From: Streptomyces eurythermus
GTDB taxonomy: Bacteria > Actinomycetota > Actinomycetes > Streptomycetales > Streptomycetaceae
Assembly (NCBI RefSeq): GCF_014649115.1
Contig: NZ_BMSK01000003.1
Coordinates: 248,001-312,000 of the forward strand
Length of the DNA: 64,000 nucleotides
Reading direction: 5' to 3'
The position numbers were made by a program, and so were the translations under genes. Positions 35,431 through 42,698 of this stretch are shown here, piece after piece. Below the pieces are notes generated by a model. The model was not told where the DNA came from. It did no database searches and saw only the letters and a list, made by a program, of their open reading frames with translations. Within the stretch, counting starts at the first letter, position 1. Each line of letters begins with the position of its first letter.

Positions 35431-35941
35431 CGTCCGTTCCCGTCCGCGGCGGCCGGGCGGGAAGCTGGTTGACGATCAGCGCGACCCCGCTGATCAGGAA
35501 GATCCGGGTCGCCGCGTCCAGCCCGTTCCACGCCTCCGACTGCCACATGGCGAACCACTCGCCGCCGATCGCGATGAACCCGCCGCCGAACAGCAGCATC
35601 AGCATCAGCAGCCCGTAGGTGGACCAGCGCCGCGCGGAATCGTCCCTGCCCCGCGCCCACAGCGACGTCCCCCAGATCAGCAGCAGGGCCGCCACGCTCT
35701 CCCAGGCGATGATCAGCACGTAGGCGGTGTCCTCCAGGGCCGTGCTCGTCACGGCCCGCCACTTCAGGTCGCTGTCCTTGAACGTCGTGTCCATCGACAG
35801 CACGTGCCGGACGTAATCCTGATTGGTCCCGAAGTCGGTGATGTTCCCGAACGCGACCAGGGTGATGTAGAGGGCGAGTATGCCGGTGAGCGCCCCGGCG
35901 GCGAGCCGGAGGCCCGTGGGGCGGGTGGGAGTGGTGGTCAT
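35423..35941 (-). CDS. DUF2165-type small integral membrane protein
   Basis: The 172-residue protein has four predicted membrane helices (for example LRLAAGALTGILALYITLVAF and the segment ending GLLMLMLLFGGGFIAIGGEW) and the loop FGNITDFGTNQDYVRHVLSM typical of the DUF2165 family. Function is unknown in the family. The ATG at 35941 has GGAGAGAA upstream; the further in-frame extension lacks a ribosome-binding site. It is a single gene, tail to tail with the YkuD-like gene. Confidence 0.78.
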   Translation of the reverse strand: MTTTPTRPTGLRLAAGALTGILALYITLVAFGNITDFGTNQDYVRHVLSMDTTFKDSDLKWRAVTSTALEDTAYVLIIAWESVAALLLIWGTSLWARGRDDSARRWSTYGLLMLMLLFGGGFIAIGGEWFAMWQSEAWNGLDAATRIFLISGVALIVNQLPARPPRTGTDAS

Positions 35942-36144
35942 GGCTGGATTCTCTCCCGTCCAACACCGGCCTCGTCCACGGGTATTGAGCCAGAGGACCG
36001 GTGAACTCCGCGGATCGCTGGGGCGAACGCGGCCGGTCCGCCGGACAACGACCCGTGGGGACGGTTTTGTCCCGCTGAACGGGCCGTTCACGGTCGATTA
36101 CAGTGCTGCGCGTCGTACAGGCGGGCGGTGCCAGGGGAGGTCTG

Positions 36145-37260
36145 GTGAGGGTGACGACCGGTGCCGTCTGGGGCCGTGCCGAACAGCAGGACTATCGCAG
36201 CAGGGTGCGCGGGACCCTGCTCGGGGTGGCGGTGGGCGACGCGCTCGGCGCGCCCGCCGACGCCCTCTCCCTGGACGGGATACGGGCCGCGTACGGCGCC
36301 GAGGGGCTGCTCGACCTGGCCCCCGGGCACGGCCGGCGCGGCACCGTCACCCACCACACCCAGCTGACCCTGTTCACCGTGGACGGGCTGATACGCGCCC
36401 AGGTACGGCGGGACACCGGCGCCTGGCACCCGCCGACCGACCTGCACCGGGCGTATCTGCGCTGGGCGGCCACCCAGCGGGACTGGGGCCCGGACGAGCG
36501 CCGCGCGGAGGACGGCTGGCTGGCCCGCGAGGAGTGGCTGTACGCCCGCCGCGACCCCACCCGGGCCCTGCTCATCGGGTTCGGCGACCGGACCATGGGC
36601 ACGCTGGAGTCCCCGAAGAACCCGGACGAGCCGGGCCCCGAGGCGGTCGCCCGCTCGGCACCCTTCGGGCTGCTCGTCGGCTGGGAGCCGCAGCTCGTCG
36701 TCCAGCTGGCCGTGGAGTGCGCGGCCCAGACCCACGGCCATCCCGTCGCCTACCTCTCGGCGGGCGCGTACGCCGTGATCGTGCACGCGCTGGCCCGGGG
36801 CGACAGCCTGGACGGCGCCGTGCAGCGGGCGCTCGCCCTGCTCACCGCCCGCCCCGGCCACCAGCCGGTGTGCGACGCCCTCCAGCACGCCCTCGGCGCG
36901 GTACGGCAGGGCATGCCGACCCCGGCCCGGGTGGAGGAGCTGGCCGGCGAGGGCAGGGCGGACGGGCTGCTGGCCGCGTCCGTGTACTGCGCGCTGGTGG
37001 GGGAGGACGTACGGCACGGGCTGTGCCTCGCGGTCAACCAGAGCGGCCCGTCGGCGGCGGCCGGCGCCCTCACCGGGGGCCTCCTCGGCGCCCTGCACGG
37101 AGAGACGGCCCTCCCGCCGGCCTGGCTGGCCGAACTGGAGGGCCGCCCCACGCTCCTGGAACTCGCCGACGACTTCGCGATGGAGATGACCCAGGGCCCG
37201 GCGCTGCACGGACCCGCCGGGGCGTCCCCGGGGTGGCTGGCGCGCTACCCCCGGGCGTGA
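36145..37260 (+). CDS. ADP-ribosylglycohydrolase-fold protein without the usual metal ligands
   Basis: The roughly 371-residue protein has the family's N-terminal GTLLGVAVGDALGAPAD and overall all-helical fold. The metal-binding TDDT motif is replaced by THHT (TVTHHTQLTLFTVDG), and the C-terminal DTDT/GDSDS motif reads NQSGPSAAAGALTG, with no acidic ligand. A standard dinuclear Mg site cannot form, so either this is a pseudo-enzyme that binds ADP-ribose-like ligands or it uses different chemistry. The start is one of two GTGs (36145 or 36151) after GGGGAGG. It converges with the symporter, with a 6-bp gap. Confidence 0.75.
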   Translation: MRVTTGAVWGRAEQQDYRSRVRGTLLGVAVGDALGAPADALSLDGIRAAYGAEGLLDLAPGHGRRGTVTHHTQLTLFTVDGLIRAQVRRDTGAWHPPTDLHRAYLRWAATQRDWGPDERRAEDGWLAREEWLYARRDPTRALLIGFGDRTMGTLESPKNPDEPGPEAVARSAPFGLLVGWEPQLVVQLAVECAAQTHGHPVAYLSAGAYAVIVHALARGDSLDGAVQRALALLTARPGHQPVCDALQHALGAVRQGMPTPARVEELAGEGRADGLLAASVYCALVGEDVRHGLCLAVNQSGPSAAAGALTGGLLGALHGETALPPAWLAELEGRPTLLELADDFAMEMTQGPALHGPAGASPGWLARYPRA

Positions 37261-37266
37261 GACCCC

Positions 37267-38826
37267 CTACGGCGCCCCCACCACGTCGTCCCCCGCCTTG
37301 GCCGGCACCGGGACCGCCGCCGCCCCGTCGCCGTCGGTGTTCACCTTCTCGATGACCGCCAGCCGCTCCGGTGTGTCCTCCGGCTTCAGGCAACCGATGA
37401 GGATGTACAGGACCAGGGAGACCGCGAGCGGCACCGAGACCTGGTACTGGAGCGGCACGCCGCCGTCCACCTGCCAGCTGATGGGGTAGTTGACCAGCCA
37501 GAAGGCCAGCAGACCGGCCGCCCAGCTGGTGAGCGCCGCCGTCGGCCCGGAGCGGCGGAAGGTGCGCAGCAGCCCGAGCATCATCGGGATCGCGATCGGC
37601 CCCATCAGGCCCGCCACCCACTTGATGACGACCGTGATGATGTCCTTGAACGCGGGGGAGTTGACCTGGGTCGCGACCGCCATGGACAGGCCGAGGAAGA
37701 CGACCGTGGTGACCCGGGCCGCGATCAGCCCCGAACGCTCGCCCCAGCCCCGCGCCCTGGCCGACAGCACCGGCGCGAGGTCCCGGGTGAAGACGGCCGC
37801 GATGGCGTTGGCGTCGGAGGAGCACATGGCCATGGTGTGGGAGAAGAACCCGACGATGACCAGGCCCAGCAGGCCGTGCGGCAGCAGCTGTTCGGTCATC
37901 AGCGCGTAGGAGTCGGAGCCGTCCGGCTTCCGCGCGTGCACCAGCAGCGGGGACATCCACATGGGGAAGAACAGCACGACCGGCCAGACCAGCCACAGGA
38001 TCGCCGACAGCCGGGCCGAGCGCTCGGCCTGACGGGCGCTGCCGGTGGCCATGTAGCGCTGGGCCTGGTTCAGCATGCCGCCGTTGTACTCGAACAGCTT
38101 GATGAACAGGAACGCCAGCAGGAACACCGTGCCGTACGGGCCGACCAGCGGTTTCTCGTGGCCGTGCAGCGCGGGCTGGTCCCAGGCCCCGAGGAAGCCG
38201 ATGTTCTTCTCGTTCAGCTTCACCACGACCGCGATGAACATGGACAGCCCGGCCAGCAACTGGATGACGAACTGGCCGAGTTCGGTCAGCGCGTCCGCCC
38301 ACAGGCCGCCGATCGTGCAGTAGACGGCGGTGATCGCGCCGGTGATGAGGATGCCCTGGTTCAGCGAGATCCCGGTGAACACCGACAACAGCGTGGCGAT
38401 CGCCGCCCACTTGGCGCCCACGTCCACGATCTTCAGCAGCATGCCGGACCAGGCGAGCGCCTGCTGGGTCGGCAGGTTGTAGCGGTTCTTCAGGTACTCC
38501 AGCGGGGAGGCCACGTGGAGCCGGGAGCGCAGCCGGTTGATGCGCGGCGCGAACAGCCTCGACCCGATGGCTATGCCGAGCGCGATGGGAAAGGACCAGG
38601 TGATGAAGGAGGTGACGCCGTAGGTGTAGGCGATGCCCGCGTACCCGGTGAACATCACGGCGCTGTAGCCCGACATGTGGTGCGAGATGCCGGACAGCCA
38701 CCAGGGCATCTTGCCGCCGGCCGTGAAGAAGTCGGAGACGTTGTCCACGCGCTTGTGCGACCAGACGCCGATCGCGACCATCACACCGAAGTAGCCGATG
38801 AGCACGGCCCAGTCGAGACTGTTCAT
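37267..38826 (-). CDS. Sodium:solute symporter (SSS family)
   Basis: This is a roughly 519-residue transporter with 12-13 membrane helices and SSS signatures: VDNVSDFFTAGGKMPWWLSG after helix 1, HHMSGYSAVMFTGYAGIAY, and MAMCSSDANAIAAVFTRDL in the Na-binding helix 8 region. It would import an organic solute with Na+. The ATG at 38826 is preferred to a GTG at 38850 because helix 1 follows at once; neither has a strong ribosome-binding site. Substrate cannot be predicted. No copy of the catabolic operator is present. Confidence 0.87.
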   Translation of the reverse strand: MNSLDWAVLIGYFGVMVAIGVWSHKRVDNVSDFFTAGGKMPWWLSGISHHMSGYSAVMFTGYAGIAYTYGVTSFITWSFPIALGIAIGSRLFAPRINRLRSRLHVASPLEYLKNRYNLPTQQALAWSGMLLKIVDVGAKWAAIATLLSVFTGISLNQGILITGAITAVYCTIGGLWADALTELGQFVIQLLAGLSMFIAVVVKLNEKNIGFLGAWDQPALHGHEKPLVGPYGTVFLLAFLFIKLFEYNGGMLNQAQRYMATGSARQAERSARLSAILWLVWPVVLFFPMWMSPLLVHARKPDGSDSYALMTEQLLPHGLLGLVIVGFFSHTMAMCSSDANAIAAVFTRDLAPVLSARARGWGERSGLIAARVTTVVFLGLSMAVATQVNSPAFKDIITVVIKWVAGLMGPIAIPMMLGLLRTFRRSGPTAALTSWAAGLLAFWLVNYPISWQVDGGVPLQYQVSVPLAVSLVLYILIGCLKPEDTPERLAVIEKVNTDGDGAAAVPVPAKAGDDVVGAP

Positions 38827-38957
38827 GTGCCCGATCGTGGTTCCGCTCACATGAACGCGACAAGCAACAGGAAGGTCAAGTCACGGTAAAATCGTTCGTT
38901 GTAGTGACCCCGATTCATATCCTTGAATGAGCGCGCCTGTTGGCCCGTCCTGCCGGA

Positions 38958-39746
38958 CTACCGCATCACCTCCCCGGCGTTCACCAGCAGCGACTGCCCC
39001 GTGATCGCCCGCGCCCGGTCCGAGGCGAGGAACACCACCGCCTCGGCCACGTCCCCGTCGGTGGCCAGGTCCGGCAGCGCCATCCGCTCGGTCAGTCGCG
39101 CCCGCACCTCCTCCTCCGGCACCCCCTCCGCCCGCGCGGTCAGCCGCACGTACGCCCGGACCGGCGGCCCCCACATCCAGCCCGGCAGCACGGTGTTGAC
39201 CCGGATCCGGTCCGGCCCCAGCTCCCGCGCCAGCGAGTACATCGCGCTGGTGAGCGCCCCCTTCGAGGCGGCGTACGCGGCCTGCCGCACCTCGGTCGGT
39301 GCGGCGAGCGCCGACTGCGTCCCGATGAACACCACCGACCCGCCCCCGCCCGCCCGCAGCGCCGGCAGGCACGCCCGGGTCATCCGCAGCGTCCCCAGCA
39401 GGTTCACGTCCAGGACCGCCCGCCAGGCCGCGAAGTCGGCGTCCGCCAGCCCGCCGAAGTGGGAATCCAGGGCCGCCACGTGCACCACCGCGTCGATCCC
39501 GCCGAACCGCTCCAGCGCCAGCGCCGCCAGCGCCTCGCACCGGCCCTCGTCGGTGATGTCGGCCGCCCGGTACGCCGTGCGCGTGCCCTCCGGGTCGATC
39601 GCGGCCGCCGCCCCGGCCAGGGCGGCCCCGGTGCGCGCCCCGAGCACCGCGTTCCCGCCCTCCCGTACGACGGCCGCGGCGACCCGCCGGCCGAGCCCGG
39701 CCCCGACCCCCGACACCACGACGGTCTTGCCCGCGAGCAGGGACAT
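38958..39746 (-). CDS. Short-chain dehydrogenase/reductase
   Basis: The 262-residue classical SDR has SGVGAGLG for cofactor binding, ADIT after strand 3, a modified NNAG motif (HVAA), DVNLLGTLRMTRACLPAL, catalytic Ser145 in GTQSALAAP and Tyr158/Lys162 in YAASK. It probably oxidises a secondary alcohol or hydroxyacyl intermediate. It diverges from the gene at 39821, and operator copy 9 lies between them, which ties it to the catabolic regulon 15 kb away. The unrelated symporter lies downstream. Confidence 0.85.
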   Translation of the reverse strand: MSLLAGKTVVVSGVGAGLGRRVAAAVVREGGNAVLGARTGAALAGAAAAIDPEGTRTAYRAADITDEGRCEALAALALERFGGIDAVVHVAALDSHFGGLADADFAAWRAVLDVNLLGTLRMTRACLPALRAGGGGSVVFIGTQSALAAPTEVRQAAYAASKGALTSAMYSLARELGPDRIRVNTVLPGWMWGPPVRAYVRLTARAEGVPEEEVRARLTERMALPDLATDGDVAEAVVFLASDRARAITGQSLLVNAGEVMR

Positions 39747-39774
39747 CGGAGCCTCCCCCGGTATGGCACTTCAT

Positions 39775-39789
39775 CTGACGGAGCGTCAG
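39775..39789. promoter_or_regulatory. Operator copy 9 (CTGACGGAGCGTCAG), divergent SDR / unknown-gene promoters
   Basis: A long palindrome (ATCTGACG...CGTCAGA). On the minus strand TACTCT and on the plus strand CATCTG abut the two edges as candidate -10 boxes. Confidence 0.65.
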
Positions 39790-39820
39790 AGTATGGGCCA
39801 CCGCAGGAAAGGGGAACCGC

Positions 39821-40663
39821 GTGCACGACGACACCCACAGCGAGCGGTACGCCGAACTGGCCGCCGTAGGACCGTACGGCGTCCGCCCCGGACACGCCCT
39901 GATCACCCTGGTCGAACCGCACCCCGGGCACGAGTACGCCTACAACCGCTGGTACGAGGACGACCACTACTACGCCGGCGCGATGGCCATGCCCTGGATG
40001 TACGCGGGCCGGCGCTGGGTGGCGACCCGGGAGCTCCAGCTCCTGCGCTACCCGGAGGACTCGGCCGTCGCCCGGCCGGTCACCACGGGCTGCTACCTGT
40101 CCACCTACTGGATCACCGAGGGCCGCTACGACGAGCACATGAAGTGGACCGTCGCCATCAACCGCCGCCTCGACCGGGACGGCCGCGTCTGCCACGACCG
40201 CACCCACGTCTTCACGGCCTTCCAGGACCACGAGACGACCGTGTACCGGGACGGCGCCGCCGGACCGCGCGACGTCCACGCCCTCGACCACCCCTACCGG
40301 GGCCTGGTGCTGGAGGTCGTCGACGCCGAGTCGGCCGGGCGACGGGCCGGGCTGCTGGACTGGCTGCGCGCCCGCCACCTGCCCCGGCGGCTGGCAGGCT
40401 CACCGGCCGCGATGGTGACGGTCTTCCGGCCCACCCCTCTGCCCGGCGACCGGATGACCTACGTCCGCCAGGTCGAGGGCGTGGACACCCGGCTGACCCT
40501 GCTGTGGTTCCTGGAACGGGACCCCGGGGAGTGCTGGGCGGAGCACTTCACCGGGCTGGACGAGCAGGTGGCCGCGTCCGGCCTGGGCCGGGTGGAACTG
40601 GTGGCACCGTTCCTGCCGACGGTCCCGGGCACGGACACCTACGTCACCGAGCTGCGCGACTGA
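39821..40663 (+). CDS. Unknown protein, possibly EthD/dimeric alpha-beta-barrel type
   Basis: The 280-residue protein is not firmly recognised. It has two similar halves. The first reads HALITLVEPHPGHEYAYNRW then YEDDHYYAGAMAMPWMYAG, the pattern of EthD-like ferredoxin-fold proteins (strand, then a helix with W-Y-x-D-x-H). The second half repeats a strand near VTVFRPTPLPGDRM and RLTLLWFLERDPGECWAEHF. Its GTG start at 39821 lies 31 bp beyond operator copy 9, so it is probably expressed with the catabolic genes and may be a hydrolase or ligand-binding accessory of that pathway. Confidence 0.6.
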   Translation: MHDDTHSERYAELAAVGPYGVRPGHALITLVEPHPGHEYAYNRWYEDDHYYAGAMAMPWMYAGRRWVATRELQLLRYPEDSAVARPVTTGCYLSTYWITEGRYDEHMKWTVAINRRLDRDGRVCHDRTHVFTAFQDHETTVYRDGAAGPRDVHALDHPYRGLVLEVVDAESAGRRAGLLDWLRARHLPRRLAGSPAAMVTVFRPTPLPGDRMTYVRQVEGVDTRLTLLWFLERDPGECWAEHFTGLDEQVAASGLGRVELVAPFLPTVPGTDTYVTELRD

Positions 40664-40672
40664 CCGCCGCCG

Positions 40673-42496
40673 TCACTTCAGCCCGTCCGGGCACGGCGTA
40701 CCGCGCGGCAGCTGGTACGGCGCGGCCAGCCGGTACGTCCCGGCCTTCGGCGCCACCAGCACCGTCCAACGGTCCCCGTTCGCGTCCTCCGGTGTGTGCG
40801 TAAGACATCCGTTGACGTTCCGGTATGTCTTGGGCGCACCGGAGGACTCCTGCGGCGGCTTCAGGCTCTTGCCGTGCTCGTCCACGACGCTCAGCCACGG
40901 CGAGTACGGGATCCGCACCAGCACCCGGCCGGGCTTGCGCACCCGCAGGGTCATCTCCACCTGGTCGGCACGGTCCACCACCGCGTTCGGCTCGGCGAGC
41001 GGCGCCGGGTCGGTCACCTTGAACAGCTGCCAGTTGGCGTCGCCCCAGACCTGCTTCAGATACGGCATCCCGCTGCGCAGCAGCTCCCGCTCCCGCTGGC
41101 CGCCGGAGCCGTCCAGGTCGTCCTTGGGCAGCACGACGTAGTGCACGGCCCAGCGCTTCAGCCACTCGTGGTAGTTCGCCGAGTTCAGCGTGTCGTCGTA
41201 GAAGAGCGGGTTGCGCTCCATGTCGGCCTGCCGGTTCCACCCGCGGGCCAGGTTGACGTACGGCGCGAGCGCGGAGGCCTCGCGGTGCGAGCGGGCCGGG
41301 ACCACCTCGACGCGGCCCTTCTCGGCGCCGCCCTTCTGCAGCTCGTTCACCAGCGGGGCCAGCTCCCGCGCCCAGGACGCGGCCGGGGTGGTGTGGATGA
41401 TGTCGTCCACCGACTTGTAGCCGAGCCAGCCGACGAACCCGAGGAAGGCCAGCACGGTCAGATACCACTTGCGGGACTTCGGCACGGTGTACGGCAACGC
41501 CGCGATCAGGGCCGCGCCCGCGAACATCATCGGCAGCCGCGAGATGTTCGACCCGATCTGCGAGCTGATCAGCCACACCAGCACCACGGCGACGCTGTAG
41601 ACGGCCGCCGTCAGCCGGACGGTCACCCACCTCCTGGGCACCAGGAACAGGCACAGCAGGCCGTACAGCAGCGGCATGACCACCGAGCCGAACCCCATCG
41701 GCTGGGTGCCGGAGAACGGGAACAGCCAGGCCGACACCGCGACCACCGCCGACGGCGCGAGCCCCAGCGCCCAGGCGCCGGGCCGCCGCTTCTGGAGGAA
41801 CAGGGCGACCGCGACCAGCCCCACGAACAGCCCCGCGACCGGCGAGGACATCGTGGCGAGCGCGGCCAGCGGGGCGGTGACCAGGGCCTTCGCCCAGCGC
41901 TTGGTCCGCCACCGGTGCGGCCAGCAGAACACCGCCGCGACCGCGCCGAGCGCGAACATCGTGCCGAGCCCGAAGGTCACCCGCCCGGAGATCGCGTTGC
42001 ACAGGAACGCGAAGACCCCGGCGAGCGAGGCCCACAGCGGGTTCCGCACCACCCGGGAGCGGATCAGCACCAGCGTCAGCAGGCCCGCCGACACCGTGCC
42101 GGCGACCATCATCGTCGTACGGACGCCGAGCACCGACATCAGATACGGCGACACCACGCTGTACGACACCGGGTGCATGCCCCCGTACCAGGCGAGGTTG
42201 TACGCCGAGTCCGGGTGGCGGCCGACGAACTCCGCCCACGCGTCCTGGGCGGCGAGATCACCACCGCTGTTCGCGAAGGTGAAGAACCAGATGATGTGCA
42301 GCACACCCGCGAGGGCCGTGACCGACAGCACGGGGTGCCGCAGCAGCCGCCGGCGCAGCGCCCCGAGCCGGGTGCGCGGTTCCGCGGTCCGGCCGGGGGC
42401 GCCGCTGTCCGCGGCGCTTCCGGACAGGCGTATTCGCGCGTCGGCTCCCGGGCCCGGTTCGGCGTCGTCGGCGCGTGTCGGCTCCGCTGTGGCCAC
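40673..42496 (-). CDS. Polytopic membrane protein with extracytoplasmic C-terminal domain (GT-C-like)
   Basis: The roughly 607-residue protein has a disordered N-terminus, 10-12 membrane helices (from LLRHPVLSVTALAGVLHIIW to WYLTVLAFLGFVGWLGY) and a soluble C-terminal domain of about 230 residues with beta-rich segments. A conserved loop reads SGGDLAAQDAWAEFVGRHP. The acidic residue early in the first loop and the overall layout recall GT-C glycosyltransferases, but no diagnostic motif is certain. GGGGAG precedes the GTG at 42496 by about 8 bp, so that start is preferred over the GTG at 42505. It stands alone between the unknown gene and the carboxypeptidase. Confidence 0.65.
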   Translation of the reverse strand: MATAEPTRADDAEPGPGADARIRLSGSAADSGAPGRTAEPRTRLGALRRRLLRHPVLSVTALAGVLHIIWFFTFANSGGDLAAQDAWAEFVGRHPDSAYNLAWYGGMHPVSYSVVSPYLMSVLGVRTTMMVAGTVSAGLLTLVLIRSRVVRNPLWASLAGVFAFLCNAISGRVTFGLGTMFALGAVAAVFCWPHRWRTKRWAKALVTAPLAALATMSSPVAGLFVGLVAVALFLQKRRPGAWALGLAPSAVVAVSAWLFPFSGTQPMGFGSVVMPLLYGLLCLFLVPRRWVTVRLTAAVYSVAVVLVWLISSQIGSNISRLPMMFAGAALIAALPYTVPKSRKWYLTVLAFLGFVGWLGYKSVDDIIHTTPAASWARELAPLVNELQKGGAEKGRVEVVPARSHREASALAPYVNLARGWNRQADMERNPLFYDDTLNSANYHEWLKRWAVHYVVLPKDDLDGSGGQRERELLRSGMPYLKQVWGDANWQLFKVTDPAPLAEPNAVVDRADQVEMTLRVRKPGRVLVRIPYSPWLSVVDEHGKSLKPPQESSGAPKTYRNVNGCLTHTPEDANGDRWTVLVAPKAGTYRLAAPYQLPRGTPCPDGLK

Positions 42497-42629
42497 TGAA
42501 GGCACTCCCCGTGTCCCGTCTTCTGTTCTCGGCCGCTTCCACGGTGTACCCGGCCGCTTTCCGATTTCGTCCAGTTCGCGGCCCTGTCCCGCGTGACCGG
42601 CGACCTGCCCCGATTCGTGACGCTAGCAC

Positions 42630-42676
42630 GCACCCCGTCGCAAAGGCTCCCGGGTTCTGCCCCGGCGACGGGGTGC
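42630..42676 (-). terminator. Hairpin terminator after the D,D-carboxypeptidase gene
   Basis: A perfect 12-bp stem (42630-42641 with 42665-42676) spans a 23-nt loop, starting 23 bp downstream of the carboxypeptidase stop on the minus strand. Confidence 0.55.
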
Positions 42677-42698
42677 GGTGCTGGGGGTGGGCCGGTGA

